DNA of 15,762 nucleotides from Fibrobacter sp. UBA4309 (GTDB lineage: Bacteria; Fibrobacterota; Fibrobacteria; Fibrobacterales; Fibrobacteraceae). Made by a program: the position numbers and the translations under genes. Below are positions 1 through 6,000 of this stretch, piece after piece; positions within the stretch are counted from its first letter, which is position 1, and every line of letters starts with the position of its first letter. Where the stretch lies: NCBI RefSeq assembly GCF_002395745.1, contig NZ_DGUN01000024.1:1-15762 (forward strand), in the 5' to 3' direction. The notes under the pieces are model-generated. The model saw only the letters and a list, made by a program, of their open reading frames with translations. It was not told where the DNA came from and did not search any database.

Positions 1-186
1 GCGAATGGCGTATTCCACCGCCTTCTTGTTCGGCACGGGCATGGCACCCGGCATACCGAGGCAAACGGGGCAAACGTGCTTGTTCGGGGTCGTATTCACT
101 TCGATTTCGCAGCCGCAGAACATCTTGGTTTTAGTCGCGAGCTGGCAATGGATTTCAAGACCGATAACAGGACAATAGTTGGACAT
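1..186 (-). CDS. gatB: Asp/Glu-tRNA(Asn/Gln) amidotransferase subunit B, N-terminal part (cut by window edge)
   Basis: GatB is the glutamine-dependent amidotransferase subunit that binds the mischarged Glu-tRNA(Gln) or Asp-tRNA(Asn) and converts it to the amide form with GatA and GatC. Only the first 62 codons are present; the gene runs off the left edge. The reading shows the family's N-terminal signature: PVIGLEIHCQLATKTKMFC at about residues 6-24, then a Cys-rich zinc-site-like stretch (CGCEIE...HVCPVCLGMPGAMPV) and KKAVEYAIR. The start is the ATG at 184-186, preceded on the minus strand by GGAGTTTAT, a good ribosome binding site. It is the last gene of a minus-strand run after the PIN gene, but 90 bp with a heptamer repeat and an AT-rich box separate them, so it may have its own promoter. 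The family call is firm; the full length cannot be judged. Confidence 0.95.
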   Translation of the reverse strand, partial: MSNYCPVIGLEIHCQLATKTKMFCGCEIEVNTTPNKHVCPVCLGMPGAMPVPNKKAVEYAIR

Positions 187-227
187 ATAAACTCCGTATT
201 ATTTCACGCGGTATAAAATAGTAAATA

Positions 228-255
228 GACGAAAGACGAAAGACGAAAGACGAAA
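228..255 (-). repeat. Tandem heptamer TTTCGTC x4 upstream of gatB
   Basis: On the plus strand this is four perfect copies of GACGAAA (228-234, 235-241, 242-248, 249-255); read with the minus-strand genes it is TTTCGTC x4. It ends 41 bp before the gatB start and begins 22 bp after the PIN gene's stop. It is followed, in gatB direction and after 7 nt, by an AT-rich box (TATTTTATAC, 220-211) that could be a -10-like element. The same heptamer occurs at 11271-11298 and 15751-15762. Confidence 0.9.
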
Positions 256-276
256 GAAGGATCGTTTATTTCGAGA

Positions 277-726
277 TTAAACTTCGTCCAACGTCACGAC
301 GAGGGCATCAGTGGCATCGCGGAAGTTCGCGCATTCGGTAAGGATGCAGTCGGCGCCGTTCACGTAGGCCGTCGCAAGGCGCAGGGACTCCGCTTCGGTA
401 ATCTTGTGGTTCGTGCGGGAGGCCGCGGCAAACAGTTCGGCGGCCTTCACCGAAATTTCGGCATTCACGTCGCAGCAGCGTACGTTCTTCGACTTTTCAA
501 AGAACTCGCGGTACTGGCGGGCCAGCACGCCCTCGCTGGCTCCAAACGCCTTCCGCGAAATTTCAAACAAGGTAACAGAAGATACGAGAATCTGGACATT
601 CTTTTCGTAGACCATGTCGAGGACGCCCGAAATCGCCGGGTAAAAATCCGGATGCATCTGCAAGAGCCGGACTACCGGCCCCGAATCCAGGAACAGCACG
701 CGGCTCTTTTCTATCGAATCAATCAC
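277..726 (-). CDS. PIN-domain protein (VapC-like fold), GTG start
   Basis: PIN domains are Mg/Mn-dependent RNases that use three or four acidic residues. The start chosen is GTG at 724-726, overlapping the TGA of the upstream gene in a GTGA (723-726), giving 149 residues, a usual PIN length. Longer in-frame extension would run inside the upstream gene. Visible PIN features are RVLFLDSGPVVRLL (D14), SSVTLFEIS (E55), ITEAESLRLATAYVNGADCILTE (E111/E113, E131). Compared with the common PADALHLATA...LTND pattern, the third acid is Glu and the fourth position is shifted: LTEC, with Cys132 where Asp is usual and Asn134 where a second Asp often stands. Catalytic strength is therefore uncertain. No antitoxin-like small gene is adjacent; the partner gene upstream encodes an exported protein, so a VapBC module is not supported. 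Fold assignment is fairly secure, role unknown. Confidence 0.75.
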   Translation of the reverse strand: MIDSIEKSRVLFLDSGPVVRLLQMHPDFYPAISGVLDMVYEKNVQILVSSVTLFEISRKAFGASEGVLARQYREFFEKSKNVRCCDVNAEISVKAAELFAAASRTNHKITEAESLRLATAYVNGADCILTECANFRDATDALVVTLDEV

Positions 727-1799
727 TCGTAGATTTCCATGTAGGCCGTTTCTTCGCGCATGCCGGCACGCATCATCTTGAAACGCTCGGCCTTCGGGTA
801 GAAATACCAGAACATCCACTCGCCCGCCATGTCGGTGCGCTTGGTCTTGATAATGACGGGCTTTTCGCCCTTGTAGAAGTCGCGTTTATGCGGAATCACG
901 TGTTCAAAGGGCCTGTACGTGTGCACGTCCTCGCCCGCCTTGCGTTCGATAAAGCCGTTGCCGCCCTTGCTCCAGGTTATGGTCACCGGACCGTTGTCGT
1001 CCTTGACCTTCTCGCAGCTGTCAAAGCCACTGCCACACCAGAGATACTTCTTGAACTTGAATTCCTGCTCGGGAATGTTGAATGTATCGACCCTGCGGGT
1101 ATTTCCCTTGTATGTATTGTATTCACCTTCGAGCTTGTACTTGCCCGCATTGTAGTCGTTGCAGCCCCTCTGCACCACCTTCACCTGGAAATTGTTGAGC
1201 CCGATATCGACATTGCAACCGTCTTCCTGGAAGCTCAGGCGGGCATGCCCGTTCGTCTCGCGGATTTCGAGGTTACCCATCTCGATTTCGGCGCGGTTCC
1301 CTTCAGGGCCGTTCTGGATAATGACGTTGAAATAGCGCGGGTTCGTCGGAGACTTACGGAGGAACACGCTGCCCGTGGCAGAGGCGTATTCGCCGCTGAT
1401 GTCCTTGGCTTCTTGCTGGAAACGGGCCAGGTCGGCTCGCTTTACCCAGAGCTGGCCGAACTTGCAGTCGATCGGGACAAAGCGGGGCGGTTCGCTCGGT
1501 TCCTTTTCCACCCATGTCACGACCTTTTTCTTCTTGATTTTCGTCTTGGGATTGCCCTTCTTGTCCTTGACCACGCGACCCTTCTTGTCCGTGACCTCCA
1601 CCTTCTCCTTCACCCAGGAGACCTTTTGCACCTTTTCGGGGGGTATCGGGAGTTCCTTGATCCAGTCGGACTTGTAAAGTTTCGCAGCGGGTTGCGATTC
1701 ATCTACTTCATTATTAACTTTCTTGTATACGAACAAGGCATCGTCAGAAAAAGCAGCAGACACCATAAACGCCAGGACAAACAAAAATATTCTTTTCAA
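723..1799 (-). CDS. Exported protein of unknown function, Lys-rich N-terminal segment, TTG start
   Basis: I do not recognise this family. It is 358 residues with a clear Sec signal peptide (MKRIFLFVLAFMVSAAFS, cleavage probably after Ser18 or nearby), so it is periplasmic or surface-exposed. Residues about 45-100 are very Lys- and Val-rich (for example KTKIKKKKVV at 86-95). From about 110 on it looks like a globular beta-rich domain with five cysteines, alternating strands (VFLRKS, YFNVIIQNG, ARLSF, FQVKVVQRG) and many aromatic residues, and ends MFWYFYPKAERF...AYMEIYE. The initiation codon is TTG at 1797-1799, supported by AGAGG six bases upstream (1806-1810); no ATG gives the signal peptide. 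Its stop overlaps the GTG of the PIN gene by 4 bp, so the two are translationally coupled. It is divergent from the barrel gene at 1918 across a 118-bp intergenic region. Confidence 0.8.
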   Translation of the reverse strand: MKRIFLFVLAFMVSAAFSDDALFVYKKVNNEVDESQPAAKLYKSDWIKELPIPPEKVQKVSWVKEKVEVTDKKGRVVKDKKGNPKTKIKKKKVVTWVEKEPSEPPRFVPIDCKFGQLWVKRADLARFQQEAKDISGEYASATGSVFLRKSPTNPRYFNVIIQNGPEGNRAEIEMGNLEIRETNGHARLSFQEDGCNVDIGLNNFQVKVVQRGCNDYNAGKYKLEGEYNTYKGNTRRVDTFNIPEQEFKFKKYLWCGSGFDSCEKVKDDNGPVTITWSKGGNGFIERKAGEDVHTYRPFEHVIPHKRDFYKGEKPVIIKTKRTDMAGEWMFWYFYPKAERFKMMRAGMREETAYMEIYE

Positions 1800-1917
1800 A
1801 ATAAACCTCTTTTGCCGTATAAGTTAACATTTTACGCGACAATAGTTATCTTTTCTACGGAAAACGTCAAGAATTTACTAAAATTTTAAATATTGGAAAC
1901 ATAAGGAGAACCTTCTG
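1800..1917. promoter_or_regulatory. Divergent intergenic region with two ribosome binding sites
   Basis: It separates the exported protein (minus) from the barrel gene (plus). AAGGAG (1903-1908) serves the barrel gene and AGAGG (1806-1810, minus) serves the TTG start. The region is strongly AT-rich; TAAAAT at 1879-1884 is a possible -10 for the barrel gene, but no consensus -35 is visible. Confidence 0.5.
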
Positions 1918-3396
1918 ATGAAAAAAATGTTCCTAGCAACATGCCTCCTTGCAGCAAGCGTCTTTGCTGCACCCGAAGCAAAGCAAGAAGCACCGAAGGC
2001 TGCAGCAGCCCCGGCAGCGCAGCCTGCCGCCGCACAGCCTGCCGCCGCAACCCCGAAGGCCGAGGCAGCAAAGCCTGCCGCCGAAGCCCCGAAGGCCGAA
2101 GCCGCAGCCCAGCCCGCCGCCGAAGCCCCGAAGGCCGAAGCCGCCGCTCAGCCTGCCGCCGAGGCCCCGAAGGCCGAAGCCGCCGCTCCTGCAGCAGAAG
2201 CCGCCGCGGCACCCGCCGATTCGGCAGCACCGACTAGCGAGGTCGCCTCTGCCGAAGCAGCCCCCGCAGCCGAAGCCGCTCCGGCCGATTCCGCAGCTCC
2301 GGCCATAGCAGAAGAAGCTCCTGCAGCAGAAGTTGCCGCTGCCGAACCGGAACAGAAGCCCGCCAAGAAGAAAAAACGCAAAAAGAAAAAAATGATCGCC
2401 AAGCCTGTCGTCGAGACCCAGAGCCTCGCATTCGACATTCAGGCTGACTTCGAATTGGAAGCCGGCAAGGTCTTCTGGACTTCCGAAGACGATCCGTACG
2501 GCGACAACCTCGAAACCTGGAACGGCGAAGCCAACTTTGCAGTCCTTGCCGAAGGCGAAGACTTCAAGGGCAAGATCGGTTTGGCATTCTATCCGGGCGA
2601 CCTCCGCATGTCCGATGACAACATCGACAAGAAGGCCAAGAAAGAAGCCCTGCGCAATGAAACGGACAAGGGTATCGACGACTACTACAGCCTCGACGAA
2701 GCCTGGGCCATGCAGAATACTGATTACTTTGTATTCAAGGTCGGTCGTTGGGACAACACCGACAAGAACGGCGACTACTTCGGTGGCTACATCGACGGTT
2801 ACATGAACGGGTTCATGTCTACCCAGCCGTCCGAAAACCAGTTGCAGTTCGGCTTCACCCCGACAGACAACCTGGACTTCTTCATTTCTCTCATCAGCAA
2901 GTCCCCGAACCTCGACAAGGGTGACCTGCGTGCCGCATTCAACTTCCACGGTCTCGAAAGCCTCAACGACCTGAACGTGCAGCTCGCCTACCGCAGCAAC
3001 GTCTTTGACCTGGTCTACGATTCCGATGTCGACATCGTGCACAACGCCTCGGTCAAGTTCCTCCTCCCGATCTCGAAGAACTTCTTCAGCATCTTCGCAG
3101 AAGCGGCCCTGATGAACATCGACCCGAACGACGACATGGTCATCCCGGTTACGGGCGGTATCGCTTTCGAAACGAAGGTAGTTGACCGCATCATCCTCGA
3201 AGGTGAATGGATCAAGGACCGTCACGAATACGAAGACTACCAGACAATCGGTGCCAAGCACGTCAAGGATGTTCTCGGAGCCATCTACCTCGAGAAGGCC
3301 TTCACGGACCGCTTCAGCCTCTCCGCCGGCTTCCACAGCTACGGCAGCACGAGAGACTTCATGCTCTCCGGCAACCTCGTCGGTCGCATAAACTAA
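1918..3396 (+). CDS. Outer-membrane beta-barrel (porin-like) protein with Ala/Pro-rich linker and poly-Lys patch
   Basis: A 492-residue exported protein. Residues 1-17 are a Sec signal peptide (MKKMFLATCLLAASVFA), with cleavage near ASVFA/AP. Residues about 19-149 are low-complexity Ala/Pro/Glu/Lys, including near-perfect 13-residue units of the type AAAQPAAEAPKAE. Residues 150-158 are KKKKRKKKK. From about 168 to the end, alternating hydrophobic/polar strands rich in Phe/Tyr/Asp (LAFDIQADFELEAGKVFW, VFKVGRWDN, LQFGFTPTDNLDFFIS, LNVQLAYRSN, GAIYLEKAF, FSLSAGFHS) suggest an outer-membrane barrel. It ends in RIN rather than the usual terminal Phe. The start has AAGGAG 9 nt upstream (1903-1908). 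It is monocistronic, followed by terminators. The linker could span the periplasm or peptidoglycan; that is inference. The substrate, if it is a porin, cannot be read from the sequence. Confidence 0.75.
   Translation: MKKMFLATCLLAASVFAAPEAKQEAPKAAAAPAAQPAAAQPAAATPKAEAAKPAAEAPKAEAAAQPAAEAPKAEAAAQPAAEAPKAEAAAPAAEAAAAPADSAAPTSEVASAEAAPAAEAAPADSAAPAIAEEAPAAEVAAAEPEQKPAKKKKRKKKKMIAKPVVETQSLAFDIQADFELEAGKVFWTSEDDPYGDNLETWNGEANFAVLAEGEDFKGKIGLAFYPGDLRMSDDNIDKKAKKEALRNETDKGIDDYYSLDEAWAMQNTDYFVFKVGRWDNTDKNGDYFGGYIDGYMNGFMSTQPSENQLQFGFTPTDNLDFFISLISKSPNLDKGDLRAAFNFHGLESLNDLNVQLAYRSNVFDLVYDSDVDIVHNASVKFLLPISKNFFSIFAEAALMNIDPNDDMVIPVTGGIAFETKVVDRIILEGEWIKDRHEYEDYQTIGAKHVKDVLGAIYLEKAFTDRFSLSAGFHSYGSTRDFMLSGNLVGRIN
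2065..2178 (+). repeat. In-frame 39-bp coding tandem repeats in the barrel protein's linker
   Basis: Three consecutive units, 2065-2100 (36 bp), 2101-2139 and 2140-2178 (39 bp each), encode AAKPAAEAPKAE, AAAQPAAEAPKAE and AAAQPAAEAPKAE (residues 50-87). Unit lengths are multiples of three, so copy-number change would alter the linker length without a frameshift. A shorter related unit precedes it and degenerate ones follow. Confidence 0.9.
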
Positions 3397-3455
3397 CGAG
3401 ACCGCTCACGCTAGATTCTGTAATCAAGTACAGGGCTGGCGCTCGCTCTCACTGC

Positions 3456-3480
3456 AAAGGCCCGTCAATACGGGCCTTTT
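3456..3480 (+). terminator. Rho-independent terminator downstream of the barrel gene
   Basis: A perfect 10-bp stem, AAAGGCCCGT (3456-3465) with ACGGGCCTTT (3470-3479), has a CAAT loop and ends in a short T run. It lies 60 bp after the stop at 3396 in the right orientation for the barrel gene. Confidence 0.85.
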
Positions 3481-3516
3481 CCGTTCACAGGAGACCGCTC
3501 GCAGATATAAAACCTT

Positions 3517-3549
3517 AAAAAAAAGCCCCGGTTCAACCGGGGCTTTTTC
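3517..3549. terminator. Bidirectional terminator between convergent genes
   Basis: Stem GCCCCGG (3525-3531) and CCGGGGC (3537-3543), loop TTCAA, preceded by eight A (3517-3524) and followed by five T (3544-3548). It works on paper in both directions and lies between the plus-strand barrel gene and the minus-strand small gene ending at 3567. It is the second terminator in 95 bp on the plus strand. Confidence 0.9.
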
Positions 3550-3566
3550 GTTAGCGAAAAAAAGAA

Positions 3567-3764
3567 CTAGACGCCCTTGCGTTCCAGATCAAGGAGAAGC
3601 GCCTGCAGGGATTCTTCCACGGACGAACGGAAATTGGCAGAACCGAGGCTGCAACTCGCGACAACCTCCTCACCCTTCAGGATGCGGATAACCGCAAAAC
3701 CGTTCTCCGTCGAAAAGACAACACTCAAACCTTTATTCAAAGCCTTTTCCAGCAAATCGCGCAT
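3567..3764 (-). CDS. Small conserved-looking protein of unknown function, 65 aa
   Basis: I do not recognise the family. The protein is MRDLLEKALNKGLSVVFSTE... with an apparent helix (2-11), beta strands (GLSVVFSTENGFAVIRIL, EEVVASCSLG) and a C-terminal helix (SSVEESLQALLLDLERKG), suggesting a small alpha-beta fold without signal peptide or membrane segment. It is supported as a real gene by a strong AGGAG ribosome binding site 5 nt before the ATG (minus strand, start at 3764), by the shared terminator just downstream, and by divergence from the TatD-like gene. The pattern resembles small cytoplasmic accessory proteins, but no function can be given. Confidence 0.7.
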   Translation of the reverse strand: MRDLLEKALNKGLSVVFSTENGFAVIRILKGEEVVASCSLGSANFRSSVEESLQALLLDLERKGV

Positions 3765-3856
3765 AGGGACTCCTTTTTTTATTGATAAAGCCTTGTTGGA
3801 AAACCAACGACCTTAAATTACGCTTTTTTCGCGATAAAAACAAGCAAAAAAAGAAT

Positions 3857-3862
3857 TATATT
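3857..3862 (+). promoter_or_regulatory. Possible -10 box directly before the TatD-like ATG
   Basis: TATATT lies 7 nt upstream of the ATG at 3870, which would put transcription start at or next to the start codon. No Shine-Dalgarno sequence is present between them, and no convincing -35 is seen about 17 nt further upstream. Tentative. Confidence 0.4.
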
Positions 3863-3869
3863 CTGCACG

Positions 3870-4625
3870 ATGCACGATTTTCACCTCCATTTGGCCAGGC
3901 TCCCCCAGCCCGAACAGCTCGCCAGGCTCCTGGCCGGGCAAAATTACGGCTATGTCGCCATCGCGTGCGAGCCGTGGGAATGGACGAAGGTCCGCGATTT
4001 GAGCCATGTGGGGGTGAACCGCGCGGCCTTCGGGCTGCACCCGATGATTGCATCGAACGTCACGGAGGCGGACTTCGCGAAACTGCGGGAGATTTTGGAA
4101 AGCGACACGGACGCCCAGGTCGGCGAAGCGGGACTCGACCGGCGATTCCCGGGGTACGAACCCGGAGGTGTGCAGGAGCGTATTTTCAGGCGACAGGCGG
4201 AACTCGCGCTCGAGCTAGGACGCGACCTACAGATACATTGCGTCGGCGATTACGCGAGAATCGTGAAGGTGTTGCAGGAGGCGGGATTCAAGGCGAGCCC
4301 GCACGGCAATTCCACGGCAACGGTCAATGCCCCGCGGCCCGTATTCCACCGCTTCGGCGGCGACGTATCTGCCGTGCGCGCCGGAATCGAACTGGGAGCC
4401 CTCTTCTCGCTACATGCGGACAGCTTCCGCAAAAAGTCTACCGCGGCGGCAATCCCCCTCATCCCGGCCGACAGCGTGCGTTTCGAGACCGACGCCGACG
4501 AAAACTTTGGCGAAAGATTCGCCGGAATGGACCGCACGCCTTCGGCAAAAGAAATCGCCGAAGCCCTCATCAGGGACCTCGGCGACGTTCAAAGACTTTA
4601 CGAACTAGCGATTAAAGACGCCTAG
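3870..4625 (+). CDS. TatD-family metal-dependent hydrolase (putative DNase)
   Basis: TatD proteins are amidohydrolase-fold, two-metal enzymes, several with 3'-5' exonuclease activity on DNA. The 251-residue protein is near the family's usual length, and the metal ligands are all present: HxH at His5/His7 (DFHLHL), GLHP at 55-58, Glu86 in QVGEAGLD, His123 in LQIHC, His160 in VFHRF, and Asp208 in FETDAD. The family helix QERIFRRQAELALELGRD precedes His123. Several core motifs are variant (FETDADE rather than ETDxP), so it belongs to a divergent branch. The start is ATG at 3870; no ribosome binding site is visible, and a TATATT box (3857-3862) ends 7 nt before the ATG. The gene is convergent with hisD and overlaps it by 4 bp. 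Substrate is not predictable. Confidence 0.85.
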   Translation: MHDFHLHLARLPQPEQLARLLAGQNYGYVAIACEPWEWTKVRDLSHVGVNRAAFGLHPMIASNVTEADFAKLREILESDTDAQVGEAGLDRRFPGYEPGGVQERIFRRQAELALELGRDLQIHCVGDYARIVKVLQEAGFKASPHGNSTATVNAPRPVFHRFGGDVSAVRAGIELGALFSLHADSFRKKSTAAAIPLIPADSVRFETDADENFGERFAGMDRTPSAKEIAEALIRDLGDVQRLYELAIKDA

Positions 4626-5911
4626 AGGCGCTTAAGCACCGCGGCGGCGTGGTGGATAAAGCCTTCTTCGGTCGCGACGGCGGCAATGGCCTTCGCGTTC
4701 TTCTTGATGGCCTTCTCGCTGTAGCGGATGATGCTCATGCGCTTCAGGAAGTCGTACACGCCGAGCGGGCTGAAGAAGCGGCCCGTGCCGTTGGTAGGCA
4801 GCACGTGGTTCGGGCCCGCGAAGTAGTCGCCCACCGGCTCGCTGGACCACGGGCCGATAAACACCGCACCCGCGTTCTCGATCTGAGCCGCCATGGATTC
4901 GGCTTCGCTGGTCATCACTTCCAGATGTTCCGGAGCGATGCGGTTCGCGATTTCCACGCCGTCGAACCAGTCCTTCACCACGAGGATGCGCCCGAAGTTG
5001 CCGAGCACCTTTTCGAGGAGTTCACGCTTCGGGGAATTTTCCACCTGGATATCCACGCAGGCGCTAATCATCTGGGCGGTTTCCATGTTGTCGGTAATGC
5101 AGATGGCCGCTTCGAAGCCGGAACCGTGTTCCGCCTGGCTCAAAAGGTCTGCCGCCACAAAGTCCGGATCGCAGGTGTTATCTGCCATCACGAGCACTTC
5201 GGAGGGACCAGCCACCATGTCGATGTCCACGACGCCGAAGACTTCCTTCTTGGCGATGGCGGCAAACACGTTGCCCGGGCCCACAATCTTGTCGACGCGT
5301 TCCACGACGGTCTTGCCCTTGGCATCCTTCGCACCGTAGGCAAGCAGGCCAATCGCCTGAGCGCCACCGATGTGGTAGACTTCTTCAATGCCGAGTTCCT
5401 GAAGCACGAAAGCCACAGCGCGGTTGATTTCGCCCTTGATGGGAGTAACGACCACGATGTCTTCCACGCCGGCAACGAGAGCCGGGACCGCGTTCATGAT
5501 GACGGTGCTCGGGTAGATGCCCGCACCGCCCGGCACGTAGAGACCCACGCGCTTCATCGGGCGAATGCGCTGGCCGAGCACGACGCCGTCGGCACCTTCC
5601 ATGAGCCAGGATTCTTCCATCTGGTTCTTGTGGAAGTCGCGCACGTTCTTGATGGCCTGCTTCAGGGCCTTCTGCAGTTCCTTCGGGCACTTGGCGGCAG
5701 ACTTCGCGATGGCAGATGCCGGCACGCGGATGTTCTTGCCCTTCAGGCCGTCGAACTTCTGGGCGTATTCGGTCGCCTTCGCGATGCCGCCCTTCTTGAT
5801 GTCGGCAAGGATCTGCATCACCTTGTCGTGAATTTCCTTGCTCGGGGCGACTTCGCGCCCGCAAATGCGTTCAATTTCAGCAGATTTCGGAGTGACTTTC
5901 GTAATAATCAT
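4622..5911 (-). CDS. hisD: Histidinol dehydrogenase
   Basis: HisD performs the last two steps of histidine synthesis, oxidising L-histidinol to L-histidine with two NAD+, using a zinc ion. The 429-residue protein matches the family's usual length. Visible signatures are VGLYVPGG, GGAQAIGLLAYG, KIVGPGN, and the HisD pattern IDMVAGPSEVLVMADNTCDP followed by QAEHG. The expected functional residues are present: Gln259, His262, Glu328/His329 (IAPEHLE), Asp362 (EPVGDYFAGPNHVLPT) and a His at 420/421 near the C terminus (FIHHAAAV). The ATG at 5911 was chosen because GGAG lies 9 nt upstream and because it gives Q259/H262 the numbering known for E. coli HisD; an ATG at 5926 has no such site. The gene stands apart from other his genes here, and its stop shares a CTAG with the convergent TatD-like gene. 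Confidence 0.95.
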   Translation of the reverse strand: MIITKVTPKSAEIERICGREVAPSKEIHDKVMQILADIKKGGIAKATEYAQKFDGLKGKNIRVPASAIAKSAAKCPKELQKALKQAIKNVRDFHKNQMEESWLMEGADGVVLGQRIRPMKRVGLYVPGGAGIYPSTVIMNAVPALVAGVEDIVVVTPIKGEINRAVAFVLQELGIEEVYHIGGAQAIGLLAYGAKDAKGKTVVERVDKIVGPGNVFAAIAKKEVFGVVDIDMVAGPSEVLVMADNTCDPDFVAADLLSQAEHGSGFEAAICITDNMETAQMISACVDIQVENSPKRELLEKVLGNFGRILVVKDWFDGVEIANRIAPEHLEVMTSEAESMAAQIENAGAVFIGPWSSEPVGDYFAGPNHVLPTNGTGRFFSPLGVYDFLKRMSIIRYSEKAIKKNAKAIAAVATEEGFIHHAAAVLKRL

Positions 5912-5940
5912 GATTGATAACTCCATTGTTAAAGGTATAA

Positions 5941-5994
5941 CGTCATAGCGGACTCGATCCGCTATCTAGATTCCGGGTCAAGCCCGGAATGACG
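5941..5994. repeat. Compound palindromic intergenic repeat between cimA and hisD
   Basis: Two hairpins lie back to back: AGCGGA/TCCGCT (5947-5952 with 5958-5963, loop CTCGA) and ATTCCGGG/CCCGGAAT (5970-5977 with 5983-5990, loop TCAAG). They are enclosed by an outer pairing CGTCA/TGACG (5941-5945 with 5990-5994), giving a possible three-way junction. It lies between the cimA stop (6001) and the hisD start (5911), both minus strand. The second hairpin has the GTCATTCCGGG form typical of dispersed intergenic repeats. It could also attenuate transcription from cimA into hisD, but it lacks a T tract. Confidence 0.75.
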
Positions 5995-6000
5995 ATACAT

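Noticed and set aside
228..255. CRISPR-like array
   Set aside because: Units are 7 bp and contiguous with no spacers; this is a simple tandem repeat.
277..726. VapBC-type toxin-antitoxin module
   Set aside because: The PIN protein is present but no small antitoxin gene is adjacent; the coupled upstream gene encodes a 358-residue exported protein.
1933..3336. Long open frame (467 codons) on the minus strand opposite the barrel gene
   Set aside because: It is a shadow of the GC-periodic Ala/Glu-rich plus gene; composition is low-complexity Gly/Arg/Cys, and the plus frame has a signal peptide, ribosome binding site and terminators.
4649..5917. Long plus-strand frame opposite hisD
   Set aside because: Exact antisense of a clear histidinol dehydrogenase; His/Ala/Val-rich translation without family signatures.
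5927..6000. His attenuator leader peptide before hisD
   Set aside because: No short frame with consecutive His codons is present; the region is a palindromic repeat.
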